DNA from: Blautia sp. MSJ-9
Lineage (GTDB): Bacteria > Bacillota > Clostridia > Lachnospirales > Lachnospiraceae
Direction: 5' to 3'
DNA length: 37,066 bases
NCBI RefSeq assembly: GCF_018919065.1
Contig: NZ_JAHLQG010000045.1
Span: 1 to 37,066 of the forward strand
Numbering within the stretch: position 1 is the stretch's first letter; the number at the start of each line of letters is the position of its first letter. The notes below the pieces were generated by a model, which was not told where the DNA came from, ran no database searches, and saw nothing but the letters and a program-made list of their open reading frames with translations. The position numbers and the translations under genes were made by a program. Of this stretch, positions 8,507 to 16,081 are shown piece by piece.

Positions 8507-8544
8507 TAAAACTTTTTCGGGACATCATCTGTCAGTATAGTGAA
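8507..8544 (+). promoter_or_regulatory. ECF-type promoter A (upstream of the tethered sigma factor)
   Basis: TAAAACTTTTTC (8507-8518), 11 bases, then TGTCAGTATAGTGAA (8530-8544). The AAAC and TGTC elements are 17 bases apart, the geometry of ECF sigma promoters (AAC-type -35, CGTC-type -10). Two further sites at 11086 and 12592 match it with identical spacing. Its position before the sigma gene suggests positive autoregulation. Confidence 0.75.
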
Positions 8545-8629
8545 ACAAAAAATAAAGACTTGAATATAGTAAATGAAAAATCTATAATAAATTCAAAGTC
8601 GAACTATGGCGATAAGGAGTAACAGACAG

Positions 8630-10900
8630 ATGGTGAATTACGAAAAAGTTGTAAAAGCAGCAATCAAAGGCGACGAAAGCGCATTTGCGCAGTTATATGA
8701 ATCTACTCAGCATGATATGTATTACATTGCGTTAAAATATATGAAGAACGAAGATGATGCAATGGATGTTGTTCAGGATTCTTATATAAAAGCATGGAGA
8801 TATCTGGGAACCATACGTGATCCGGAGAATTTTCCGTCCTGGCTTGGGAGAATCGTGGCAAACACAGCCAGAAATATGCTTGCAAGGAAGAAGCCATTGC
8901 TTTTCTCCGAAATGAGTCAGGAGAATGAGGACGGAGATCTTTTTGAGTATGAAATAGAAGATGAGAAAGCACAGTATCAGCCGGAACGGAACTATACACA
9001 GAAGGAAACACAGGAACTGGTGCATGAACTCATCGACAGTCTATCTGATGAGCAGAGACTCTGTATCCTTATGTATCATCTGGATGATCAGAGTATCAAA
9101 GATATAGCAGTAACATTTGGAATATCAGAGAATACTGTGAAATCAAGACTGCTTTATGGTCGAAAAGCGATTAAGACGAAAGCGGAAGCACTGCAGAAGA
9201 AAGGATATCAGCTTTACACAGCTGCGCCTGTGGGATTACTGTTATATTTGCTTCTCAGCGACAGAAAATCCGATGTATATGCTGCAACTGCACAGGCGGT
9301 TCTTCAGGCACAGAGAGCAACAATTTTAAATAAAGCCAATACACAGGCAGTTGTCGGTAAACACAAAAGTGTGAACAAGAATACGGCAGGCAGATCAGCA
9401 GGTCGAAGTGCGGGAAAAGCTGCCGGAAAAGCTGCGGGGCGAACATTCCTGCATACAACTGCCGGAAAGGTTATTGCAGCAGTAGCAGCTATTGCAGTAG
9501 CAGGAGGCGGTGCAGCCGGAATTGTTCAGTATCAGAATTCAGTGAAGAAGCCTGAGATTGTGCAGCAGGAAGAAGCAAAAGCAAAGGAGAACCCGAAGCC
9601 AACAGAAGCTCCGGAGGAATCCGCTTCGACTGCTACTCCGGAACCAACAGAGGTTCCGGCTACACCAACACCAAGCCCGGAGCCGACCCCGACCACACCT
9701 CCGGTACAGCAGTTGGCAGATGATGAATATTCCTCCAGAATTGCCGGAAATCTTAACAAACAGGAACTGGAATTTGTACTGGCTTATGGCGTGGATGAGG
9801 TTACGGACAATGCGGCAGCCTTGCATGATACGGTTTATACATTAAATGAACTGTGTCTGGGTGTTAATTCTTCCAGAGAACGTATGATTCAAAAACAAGG
9901 GACAACAGGAGACGGGAAGTATATGTATTTGCAGAGTGATGTCAACAGATATTTCTCATCCTTTACAGATTTCCAGTTTACAGAAGGCTATGCATCGGGT
10001 TCGATTCAGGTACAGAATGGATATGTGACTTTTTGGCCGGCAGAACTGAGTTGGTCTACAACTGTTTCCATTACTGATACCAGCTACACAGATTCTTTAA
10101 TGAAGATTCATTATATCTATACGAAAACAAGTGCAGAAGACGGTTCGGTTACTTCAAACAGAGTTGCAACACTTGTACCCGTGGGAAATGGTCTGTATCG
10201 TATTATCAAAATAGAAGGAGATACCGGTGCTCCAGATGTTTTTGATAATGACACTGCAGCCGCTTCTGCGGAAAATCAGGCAGAACCAGCACCAGGAGAA
10301 AATCAGGCAGAGCCGGCTCCGGATGGAACGCAGACAGATTTTGAAGAAAACCAGGCAGAACCTGCACCGGAACAGACGGATACCACACAGGAGACTCAGG
10401 CAGAAGGCTCAGTTACAAGTGCATATCAGAGCGTTCTTCAGAGTGTGGCGGCAAATCAGGATGGATACACATTCCCGGAAGTATCTCAGGAATATCTGAC
10501 AGGAACGAAGGTATATACTTTGTATGATATTGATCAGAATGGAACACCAGAATTGATTGTTGGTGCAGAGTTCAAGGATTCCGGAAAATACCTTTTGTAT
10601 GATTATCACGTTTACACTTGTGATGGATCAGATGGAAATTATCAGGCACACCGCGTTGCGGGAGATGGTTTTACTGTGGGCTGTGAAGCAGCACCTGATG
10701 GAAACGGAATCCTGAGACAGGAGATTGCATCTATCAGAACGATGGAGACCAACTATTATCGTGGAACCCTGCAGAATGGAACTTTAACATTCGATACTAC
10801 ACCACTTTATACTTCAGACTATAGCACCGATTACTCTACCTTCCCGGTTCAGAAGATCTTAAACTGGATGGATATTTCGGATATGAGCGGATTGAATTAA
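8630..10900 (+). CDS. membrane-tethered ECF sigma factor with extracellular C-terminal domain
   Basis: A 756-residue fusion. Residues 10-85 are sigma region 2 (LYESTQHDMYYIALKYMKN, DVVQDSYIKAW, FPSWLGRIVANTARN). Residues 135-188 are sigma region 4 (SDEQRLCILMYHLDDQSIKDIA, then GISENTVKSRLLYGR). A basic AGK/AGR-repeat stretch (253-272) precedes one transmembrane helix (about 279-300), then a Pro/Thr-rich wall-spanning linker (318-360). The outside part has two domains separated by three ENQAEPAP repeats (548-580). The last domain carries YDIDQNGTPELIVG, a calcium-loop-like motif. I start at ATG 8630, which has AAGGAG ten bases upstream; the upstream ATG 8606 has none. No anti-sigma gene is adjacent, so the extracellular part may itself sense and control, with proteolytic release as one possibility. 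Confidence 0.88.
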   Translation: MVNYEKVVKAAIKGDESAFAQLYESTQHDMYYIALKYMKNEDDAMDVVQDSYIKAWRYLGTIRDPENFPSWLGRIVANTARNMLARKKPLLFSEMSQENEDGDLFEYEIEDEKAQYQPERNYTQKETQELVHELIDSLSDEQRLCILMYHLDDQSIKDIAVTFGISENTVKSRLLYGRKAIKTKAEALQKKGYQLYTAAPVGLLLYLLLSDRKSDVYAATAQAVLQAQRATILNKANTQAVVGKHKSVNKNTAGRSAGRSAGKAAGKAAGRTFLHTTAGKVIAAVAAIAVAGGGAAGIVQYQNSVKKPEIVQQEEAKAKENPKPTEAPEESASTATPEPTEVPATPTPSPEPTPTTPPVQQLADDEYSSRIAGNLNKQELEFVLAYGVDEVTDNAAALHDTVYTLNELCLGVNSSRERMIQKQGTTGDGKYMYLQSDVNRYFSSFTDFQFTEGYASGSIQVQNGYVTFWPAELSWSTTVSITDTSYTDSLMKIHYIYTKTSAEDGSVTSNRVATLVPVGNGLYRIIKIEGDTGAPDVFDNDTAAASAENQAEPAPGENQAEPAPDGTQTDFEENQAEPAPEQTDTTQETQAEGSVTSAYQSVLQSVAANQDGYTFPEVSQEYLTGTKVYTLYDIDQNGTPELIVGAEFKDSGKYLLYDYHVYTCDGSDGNYQAHRVAGDGFTVGCEAAPDGNGILRQEIASIRTMETNYYRGTLQNGTLTFDTTPLYTSDYSTDYSTFPVQKILNWMDISDMSGLN

Positions 10901-11030
10901 CATATAGCAAAGATATCTGACTGACGCAGGCTTTCACGTTCTATTTGGCCCTTGACTTGATATCTGTGAATTGCTTTGTTGTTTAGTAGCTCCTACAATT
11001 CGCATAAATAATGTTATACAATAAAAAAAG

Positions 11031-11066
11031 TACTCCAGATGAAAAAATGTCTGGAGTATTTTTTAT
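11031..11066 (+). terminator. intrinsic terminator after the tethered sigma gene
   Basis: TACTCCAGA (11031-11039) pairs with TCTGGAGTA (11051-11059), followed by TTTTTT. A closely similar hairpin occurs at 12494. The 130 bases between the sigma stop codon and this hairpin show no gene. Confidence 0.88.
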
Positions 11067-11085
11067 ATAATTTTTGATTAATTTT

Positions 11086-11123
11086 TAAAACTTTTTCAGG
11101 AGTTATACTGTCTATATAGTGAA
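11086..11123 (+). promoter_or_regulatory. ECF-type promoter B (orphan)
   Basis: TAAAACTTTTTC (11086-11097), 11 bases, then TGTCTATATAGTGAA (11109-11123), identical in layout to sites A and C. It points rightward into a ribosome site and an eight-codon ORF rather than a full gene. Confidence 0.72.
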
Positions 11124-11153
11124 GTTCAAAATACAGAAAGGAGAAGAGAGACT

Positions 11154-11180
11154 ATGGAATTACTATGTACGCATCCATGA
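11154..11180 (+). pseudogene. vestigial eight-codon ORF behind promoter B
   Basis: The leader AAAGGAGAAGAGAGACTATG (11137-11156) is nearly identical to the one before the secreted PPC protein at 12664. The frame stops after MELLCTHP. The stop lies in the loop of a perfect hairpin, CGCATCC (11170-11176) with GGATGCG (11183-11189). Most likely a secreted-protein gene was lost here and only promoter, ribosome site and start remain. A real short peptide is possible but less likely. Confidence 0.4.
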
Positions 11181-11212
11181 AAGGATGCGATACAAGCAAT
11201 TACTACTGTTCA

Positions 11213-11440
11213 CTATTTCATTTGATCAATCTGACTGTTCTGATCTGGAATGAATTTCATAACATCAGAAATATTACAGTCAATTACCTGACAAAGCGTA
11301 TTCAGAGTGGTAGTTGTAATCGGTTTGCCACTTCTGAGCCGCTGGATTGTGTCTGGAAGGATCCCGTGTCGGTTGATCAGTGCGTAAGTACTGATTCCAC
11401 GATCAGCAATGGTTTTCCAGAATGGGTCATAAGAAATCAT
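11213..11440 (-). CDS. small XRE-family helix-turn-helix regulator
   Basis: A 75-residue single-domain Cro/CI-type DNA-binding protein. It contains YDPFWKTIADRGISTYALI and HGILPDTIQRLRSGKPITTTTLNTLCQVIDCNISDVMKFIPD, the pattern of a common Firmicutes family (YozG-like). The recognition helix is around DTIQRLRSG. I start at ATG 11440 (MISYDP) because AGGTG lies six bases upstream; the GTG at 11449 is part of that ribosome site. It runs against promoter B and stands alone. Targets are unknown. Confidence 0.85.
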   Translation of the reverse strand: MISYDPFWKTIADRGISTYALINRHGILPDTIQRLRSGKPITTTTLNTLCQVIDCNISDVMKFIPDQNSQIDQMK

Positions 11441-11700
11441 AGCATTCACCTCAATATAATAGAAATGTTAACATGATTCTTATTACCTATATGTATGTTA
11501 AAGCATCTATTTTATAAGTGAAAAAATGGGAAATACATGGAAATTGTGATCTGACGGTTACTGCTCGTGCTAAAACCCTGAGACATGCAGAGTAACTTTA
11601 ATTTTAAGGCATAAAATCTGTGTATTGCGAAGCTGGATATTAAGAATTGAGTGAACAATAATTGTATGAAGCAGGCAATTATTTTGATGCGAATGTTATA
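11441..11700. other. intergenic region, no gene seen
   Basis: This AT-rich stretch between the XRE gene and the secreted-protein promoter holds a GTTACTGCTCGTGC segment (11558-11571). It only loosely resembles the palindromic repeat family found further right. No ORF with a ribosome site was found. Confidence 0.4.
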
Positions 11701-11729
11701 TTGACTATAGTAAACCTGCGTAGTAAAAT
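11701..11729 (+). promoter_or_regulatory. sigma-A-type promoter of the first Ig-like secreted protein
   Basis: TTGACT (11701-11706) and TAAAAT (11724-11729) are 17 bases apart. The following leader (11720-11781), with CGTAGTAAAAT and a small CTCTTTCAGAG hairpin, resembles the leader of the paralogue at 14945. Confidence 0.55.
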
Positions 11730-11781
11730 CAAATTATGTAAAAACACTCTTTCAGAGCGAAGAAAAGGAGAGAAAAAGTTT

Positions 11782-12456
11782 ATGAAGAAAACAATGAAAA
11801 AACTTGTCGTATTAGTAGCAATATTTGCAATGCTGATAACCGCAATTCCGGTTTCCGCTGCAAATGATGCAGCAACCCATACTTGGGTAACCGACAAACT
11901 GGTAGGATATGTTCCAGTAAAAAGTGATGCGAAGCAATTAAGTCTTGCAACAACAAAGGCAAAAAATGTTTCTGTCAAAGTTGCGAATCCGAAAATCGGA
12001 AAAATTGTATATGAAGATCTGACCTTTATGAAATTAATTCATTTCGTTCCAAAACGAGCAGGAAAAACAGTCGTTACAACAAAAGTAGGAAAGAAAACTT
12101 TTAAGACAAATGTTACCGTATACAAATATACCGATCCAATTTCATCAGTAAAAGTTGGAGATACAACAATTTCAGGAAGCAAATTTGCCAAAACAGACAG
12201 AATCTATCTCGACTATGATAAATACGCAGGTAAAACAATAAATTTAAAATTTAATACAAAAAAAGACTGGTATTGCTGCTATATGGAGTTAAAAGACAAA
12301 GATGGAAACGACATACCAAACCTTATTAAACAAAAAGAGGGCGGTTCCTTTAAGGGAGTATATGTGCATGGCGGTAAAGGAAACTTTATTTGTAACATTG
12401 TTTTTGAAAATATGAAAAACAAAGGAGTGGAAACACTTTCTATTGTATTTAAATAA
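11782..12456 (+). CDS. secreted Ig-like (Big_2-type) protein, paralogue 1
   Basis: A 224-residue exported protein. The signal peptide is MKKTMKK, a hydrophobic core, and a predicted cut after PVSA near residue 26. A bacterial Ig-like region follows: NPKIGKIVYEDLTF, PKRAGKTVVTTKVGKKTFKTNVTVYKY, the register of surface Big_2 domains. The C-terminal half (about 115-224) is a second domain shared with two paralogues: DPISSVKVGDTTISGSKF, then an aromatic and Lys-rich segment. ATG 11782 has AAAAGGAGAG upstream; the longer ORF adds 40 residues that would bury the signal peptide. Function is unknown; no sortase or choline-binding anchor is seen. Confidence 0.75.
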   Translation: MKKTMKKLVVLVAIFAMLITAIPVSAANDAATHTWVTDKLVGYVPVKSDAKQLSLATTKAKNVSVKVANPKIGKIVYEDLTFMKLIHFVPKRAGKTVVTTKVGKKTFKTNVTVYKYTDPISSVKVGDTTISGSKFAKTDRIYLDYDKYAGKTINLKFNTKKDWYCCYMELKDKDGNDIPNLIKQKEGGSFKGVYVHGGKGNFICNIVFENMKNKGVETLSIVFK

Positions 12457-12493
12457 GAAAAAAGATACCGAGCGATCATCGGAAAGAATGCAT

Positions 12494-12531
12494 ACTCCAG
12501 GCAGAAGAGAGTTTTGTCTGGAGTGTTTTTT
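12494..12531 (+). terminator. intrinsic terminator after paralogue 1
   Basis: ACTCCAGGCA (12494-12503) pairs with TGTCTGGAGT (12515-12524), with one G-U pair, followed by a T run. It resembles the terminator at 11031, and again an ECF-type promoter follows immediately. Confidence 0.85.
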
Positions 12532-12556
12532 CAGTTTCACCTGTCAGTATAGTGAA
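12527..12556 (+). promoter_or_regulatory. degenerate ECF-type promoter D
   Basis: TTTTTC (12527-12532), only nine bases, then TGTCAGTATAGTGAA (12542-12556). The -10 block equals that of site A, but the AAAC element is missing and spacing is two bases short. It is probably a decayed copy just upstream of functional site C. Confidence 0.4.
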
Positions 12557-12591
12557 AAGAAAAAAATAAATCGAAAAAATTTTAAAAATCT

Positions 12592-12629
12592 TAAAACTTT
12601 TTCGAAACTCACATTGTCTATATAGTGAA
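12592..12629 (+). promoter_or_regulatory. ECF-type promoter C (upstream of the PPC-domain protein)
   Basis: TAAAACTTTTTC (12592-12603), 11 bases, then TGTCTATATAGTGAA (12615-12629). The layout is the same as sites A and B. It ends 34 bases before the start codon, behind which lies AAAGGAGAAAAGAG. Confidence 0.75.
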
Positions 12630-12663
12630 AACAATAAAAAACACATAAAGGAGAAAAGAGATT

Positions 12664-13911
12664 ATGAAAAAACAGAAAGTATTATCACTGATTTTGGCAG
12701 CGGCATTATGTGTCAGCACACCAGCATCCGCCATGGCAGCAGAATTTAGCAGCGGATCCGAAAACGATGCAGTACAGGTAACGACAGAAGCTGCCACAGA
12801 GGAAGCCTTTACAGACAGCACAGATGCTACAGAAGAAACAACAGCGAATGCAGATGTAACAGAGTTTGTTCCGGAAGTTAACGATGAAGATGCAACACTC
12901 AATGCGGAGGCTGGAAATGATATTGATAATGCTACCTCTATTTCATTGAATACAGAATATACAGGGGCATTATCTGATGATAACGATGCAGATTTTTATA
13001 AAGTTACATTAAATGAGGCTGGACTGTTTAGTATTAAAGGCATTTTCAGAACGAAATATATTAGATGGAGAATATATGATGATTTTGGAACACGATTAGA
13101 TGATAAATACTGGGACATTGATAATTTGAGTCAGAGGGGGTCTTTTGAATATTCATGGAATTTAACAAAAGGAACTTATTATATTTCAGCAAACTCTGAT
13201 GCAACGGGGACATATTCTTTTATATTAGGACACAAGAGTGCAAATGAAACATTCTCAGAAAATCAGGGTGGTTCTGATAATAATTCGGATGATGCAAATC
13301 AAATTGTATTAAATAAAACATATAGAGGTCAGATTGCGCTTAATGATAGAGAGGATTGGTATAAATTTACAGTTCCGAAAAAAGAAACTGTTAAAGTGAT
13401 AGGAAGAGCACAATGTGGTCCTAATTGGAAAATTTATAAAGAAGAAGATGGTATTATGACTTCCGTTTGGAGCACAGAAACTTATTCAGTTGAATCTGAT
13501 ATAGAGTTAAATGTCGGTGATTATTATTTAGTAGTATGGGATGGAAATTCTACAAATTATCAATTCAAGCTCCAGACTCACACCCACAGTTGGAAAAACG
13601 AAATCACCAAAGCTACACTTACACAAAACGGAACAATTACACCGGTTTGCTCATCCTGTGGTGAGACAGGAAAAGTCAGAACGGTTTATTATCCGAAAAC
13701 CATCCGTTTATCTAAAACAAAATATAATTACAACGGTTATGCGCAGAAACCAACTGTAAAAGTAGTAGGCAGTGATGGTAAAGTAATCAGCCCGACTTAT
13801 TATAAAGTAACATACAGTAAAGGTTTAACTGCAAGAGGAACTTATGCTGTAAAGATTACTTTCAAGGGTAAGTATTCAGGAAGCATTAAGAAATACTTCA
13901 AGATTGTATAA
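12664..13911 (+). CDS. secreted protein with two PPC-like domains and a CxxC/Ig-like C-terminus
   Basis: A 415-residue exported protein. The signal peptide is 1-26 (ASAMA-A). A Thr/Glu/Asp-rich linker runs to about residue 80. Two beta-sandwich units follow that read as bacterial pre-peptidase (PPC) domains: NDIDNATSISLNTEYTGALS with DADFYKVTL, and SDDANQIVLNKTYRGQIAL with EDWYKFTVPK. The last 100 residues have a HTHSWKNEITKATLTQNGTI segment with CSSCGETGK, common in Lachnospiraceae surface proteins, then an Ig-like module ending KGKYSGSIKKYFKIV. No enzymatic domain is seen, so a binding or structural role is likely. Its promoter matches that of the tethered sigma factor. Confidence 0.8.
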   Translation: MKKQKVLSLILAAALCVSTPASAMAAEFSSGSENDAVQVTTEAATEEAFTDSTDATEETTANADVTEFVPEVNDEDATLNAEAGNDIDNATSISLNTEYTGALSDDNDADFYKVTLNEAGLFSIKGIFRTKYIRWRIYDDFGTRLDDKYWDIDNLSQRGSFEYSWNLTKGTYYISANSDATGTYSFILGHKSANETFSENQGGSDNNSDDANQIVLNKTYRGQIALNDREDWYKFTVPKKETVKVIGRAQCGPNWKIYKEEDGIMTSVWSTETYSVESDIELNVGDYYLVVWDGNSTNYQFKLQTHTHSWKNEITKATLTQNGTITPVCSSCGETGKVRTVYYPKTIRLSKTKYNYNGYAQKPTVKVVGSDGKVISPTYYKVTYSKGLTARGTYAVKITFKGKYSGSIKKYFKIV

Positions 13912-13999
13912 AGGAATAATAAGAAATTTTTGAAGAAAAAAGTCGTAAACACTGGGAACATTGTTTACAGATGATAGTAGTTGTTTTGAAAGTAATGTA

Positions 14000-14165
14000 C
14001 TAGAGCGTGTCTGAAAAATCATTCCCGCAATCTGCACGCCCCACTTTGCGGGATATTTCACCCGAATTCAGTTGCCGTAGCCCACTACGGCGCCCTCATC
14101 CGGGCAAAATATCCCACAAATTGTGACGCACATCTTGCAGAAAGTCTTTTTCAGACACGCTCTAG
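14000..14165. mobile_element. MITE-like inverted-repeat element with 19-bp perfect ends
   Basis: CTAGAGCGTGTCTGAAAAA (14000-14018) is repeated exactly in inverted form at 14147-14165. Inside, GGGATATTT pairs with AAATATCCC and GCCGTAGCCCACTACGGC (14073-14090) forms the tip, so all 166 bases can fold into one long hairpin. If the ends are GAGCGTGTCTG, the element is flanked by TA on both sides, the duplication expected of IS630/Tc1-type transposases. It encodes no protein. A 28-base piece of the same right end recurs at 33617-33644. Confidence 0.78.
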
Positions 14166-14185
14166 AGAAAGTGAGAAGAAAGACT

Positions 14186-14842
14186 ATGAAGCGAACAATG
14201 AAAAGAATTTTGACAGCAGTGTTAATTTTGACCATGGTGGTGGCGGCAGTTCCGGTTCAGGCAGGAATTCCGCAGTATTTTCCAACGAAAAAAACACTCA
14301 CAGTGTATCCGGCAAAAACCAGCAAAAATTATTTTTTTCAGAGGACATATATGGGGGCATTTGATAAGAAATCTGATAAGGTGACTTCTGTGAGCAGCAG
14401 CAATTCATCTGTTGCAGAAGCATATGCAATCTATTCTGAGCTATATGCAGTTCCAAAGAAAGTCGGAAAAACTGTAATTACAGCAAAGAGTGGGAAAACA
14501 ACACGTAAGTGTAATCTTACAGTGAAAAAATATGTAAATCCGATTGCATCCGTAAAAGTTGGAAACTCAACTATTGCAGGAAAAAAATTTGATACAGAAG
14601 CTTATCGGGTAGTATCCTATTCCAGATTTGCCAACAAAAAAGCTAAGATTACCTTTAATCTGAAAAAAGGCTGGTCTTTCGTAGATGGCGTATCTTACCT
14701 GCAGAAAAACTGGATGAAATCTGAAGATGTAAAGAATGGTGCTGTTATCCCGATCAGAGGAGGCAGTGGATTTGTGGTTATAACAAATGTAGTTAATGAC
14801 AAAACGGGACAGCAGGAAGCAGTAATGCTTTTGTTCAAATAG
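14186..14842 (+). CDS. secreted Ig-like protein, paralogue 2
   Basis: A 218-residue exported protein with signal peptide MKRTMKRILTAV to about PVQA (residue 25). An N-terminal Ig-like half has VPKKVGKTVITAKSGKTTRKCNLTV. The C-terminal half, NPIASVKVGNSTIAGKKFDT and FANKKAKITFNLKKGWSF, is nearly identical to paralogue 3 downstream. I start at ATG 14186 because GAGAAGAAAG lies just upstream and the signal peptide then begins properly; the longer ORF starts inside the mobile element. That element ends 20 bases before the start and has replaced the leader seen in the paralogues, so its transcription is uncertain. Confidence 0.75.
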   Translation: MKRTMKRILTAVLILTMVVAAVPVQAGIPQYFPTKKTLTVYPAKTSKNYFFQRTYMGAFDKKSDKVTSVSSSNSSVAEAYAIYSELYAVPKKVGKTVITAKSGKTTRKCNLTVKKYVNPIASVKVGNSTIAGKKFDTEAYRVVSYSRFANKKAKITFNLKKGWSFVDGVSYLQKNWMKSEDVKNGAVIPIRGGSGFVVITNVVNDKTGQQEAVMLLFK

Positions 14843-14911
14843 ACAGCCCCTTTTTCTAAGCTTAAGTATGAATGTATAAAATGCCATCGTAGTAAAATAT
14901 AAGCTATAAAA

Positions 14912-14926
14912 CACTTTATCAAAGTG
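14912..14926 (+). promoter_or_regulatory. conserved leader hairpin of paralogue 3
   Basis: CACTTT (14912-14917) pairs with AAAGTG (14921-14926) just before the ribosome site. The preceding CGTAGTAAAATATAA also resembles the leader of paralogue 1. It may affect mRNA stability or translation; function is not shown. Confidence 0.3.
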
Positions 14927-14944
14927 AAGAAAGGAAAAAGTAAC

Positions 14945-15607
14945 ATGAAAAAAGTACTAAAACAGATTTTAACATTTTCACTGATTTTCATTATGGTTTT
15001 ATCAGCAGTCCCAGTCCAGGCGGCAAACCCAGAAAGTTCTTTAACAAAGCAGGTTGTCACTTTATATCCGGGAAAAAGTAACAAAATTACATTATTTAAT
15101 TCACGTTATTTAAATCTTGGCAATATTGATACAAGAAATAATTCTGTATCTGTAACAGTGCGTAACCCAGCTATCGCCAAAGTAGAGGCAAACAATTCTG
15201 GAGTATTTGCTTATCCGAAAAAAGTTGGAAAGACTTTAGTTACTGTCAAAGCAGGAAATATAACACGTAAATGTGCTTTAACAGTAAAAGAATACGTAAA
15301 CCCAGTGGCTTCTGTAAAGGTAGGAAATACAACAATATCAGGAAAAAAATTTGATACAGACCCTTATCGTGTTATATCCTATTCTAAATTTGCCAATAAA
15401 AAAGCAAAAGTCACCTTTAATTTAAAAAAGGGTTGGTCTTTCCAGTATGATGCTATATCTTATTTCCAGAAAACCTGGCAAAAGTCTGAGGATGTAAAAA
15501 ATGGTAGTATTGTTCCGATTAAAGGTGGAAGTGGCTTTCAGATTATGACAGCAGTAGTCAATGATAAAACAGGACAAGTAGAACATTTATTACTCTGGTT
15601 CAAATAA
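14945..15607 (+). CDS. secreted Ig-like protein, paralogue 3
   Basis: A 220-residue exported protein with signal peptide to about PVQA-A (residue 26). The Ig-like half carries YPKKVGKTLVTVKAGNITRKCALTVKEY, and a C-terminal domain NPVASVKVGNTTISGKKFDT is shared with the two upstream paralogues. The order and similarity indicate local tandem duplication; copies 2 and 3 are closest. This copy uses more AT-rich codons than copy 2. ATG 14945 follows GAAAGGAAAAAG; the GTG at 14924 lies in the leader hairpin and lacks a ribosome site. Function is unknown. Confidence 0.77.
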   Translation: MKKVLKQILTFSLIFIMVLSAVPVQAANPESSLTKQVVTLYPGKSNKITLFNSRYLNLGNIDTRNNSVSVTVRNPAIAKVEANNSGVFAYPKKVGKTLVTVKAGNITRKCALTVKEYVNPVASVKVGNTTISGKKFDTDPYRVISYSKFANKKAKVTFNLKKGWSFQYDAISYFQKTWQKSEDVKNGSIVPIKGGSGFQIMTAVVNDKTGQVEHLLLWFK

Positions 15608-15613
15608 TATTTA

Positions 15614-15655
15614 AACAAGGAGACTCATGCCGAAAACATGAATCTCCTTGTTTTG
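15614..15655 (+). terminator. intrinsic terminator after paralogue 3
   Basis: AACAAGGAGA (15614-15623) pairs with TCTCCTTGTT (15643-15652), with an inner CATG/CATG pairing, followed by TTGTT. Confidence 0.8.
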
Positions 15656-15741
15656 TTATCGCGGGATATTATTAGCAAGACAAGGAAGAATTGTCATTAA
15701 GGACACCTTCTTTCGTACCTGATTTAAAAGTGAGAAAACCA

Positions 15742-15771
15742 TTGAACGATATATGTAAATTATGATATAAT
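15742..15771 (+). promoter_or_regulatory. promoter of the toxin-antitoxin pair
   Basis: TTGAAC (15742-15747) and TATAAT (15766-15771) are 18 bases apart, 31 bases before the antitoxin start. The AT-rich half-palindromic stretch around the -10 could hold the antitoxin operator. Confidence 0.65.
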
Positions 15772-15802
15772 ATGACTATCAAAGAACAGGAGGTAATATT
15801 AT

Positions 15803-16081
15803 ATGGAAGCAATTATCAGACCATCCGCAGCATTACGAAACAATTACAGTGAAATTTCCAGAACATGCCGTGAAGAACGAACCCCTGTTATTATTACCAA
15901 AAACGGCATCGGCGATACTGTTCTCATCGGAATACAGGAATATAATCAAATGACCGCAGAACTGGAACTGTTACGTACGTTAGCTGATGCAGAAGAAGAT
16001 GTTGCGCAGGGCAGAGTTGCACCTGTACAGGAAACTTTTGACGATATCCGCAGTGCATTATTAGCAAGGGGGAACAGATGA
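15803..16081 (+). CDS. type II antitoxin, Phd/YefM family
   Basis: A 92-residue protein with the Phd/YefM N-terminal DNA-binding and dimerization fold: IRPSAALRNNYSEISRTCREERTPVIITKNG, then DTVLIGIQEYNQM. A helical, acidic C-terminus should wrap the toxin. It overlaps the toxin gene by four bases (ATGA), the usual coupled arrangement. GGAGG lies upstream of ATG. It probably represses its own promoter alone and with the toxin. Confidence 0.93.
   Translation: MEAIIRPSAALRNNYSEISRTCREERTPVIITKNGIGDTVLIGIQEYNQMTAELELLRTLADAEEDVAQGRVAPVQETFDDIRSALLARGNR

Noticed and set aside
11165..11476. 103-codon plus-strand ORF over the XRE gene
   Set aside because: The minus-strand XRE protein has a clear family pattern and ribosome site; the plus-strand frame is its shadow.
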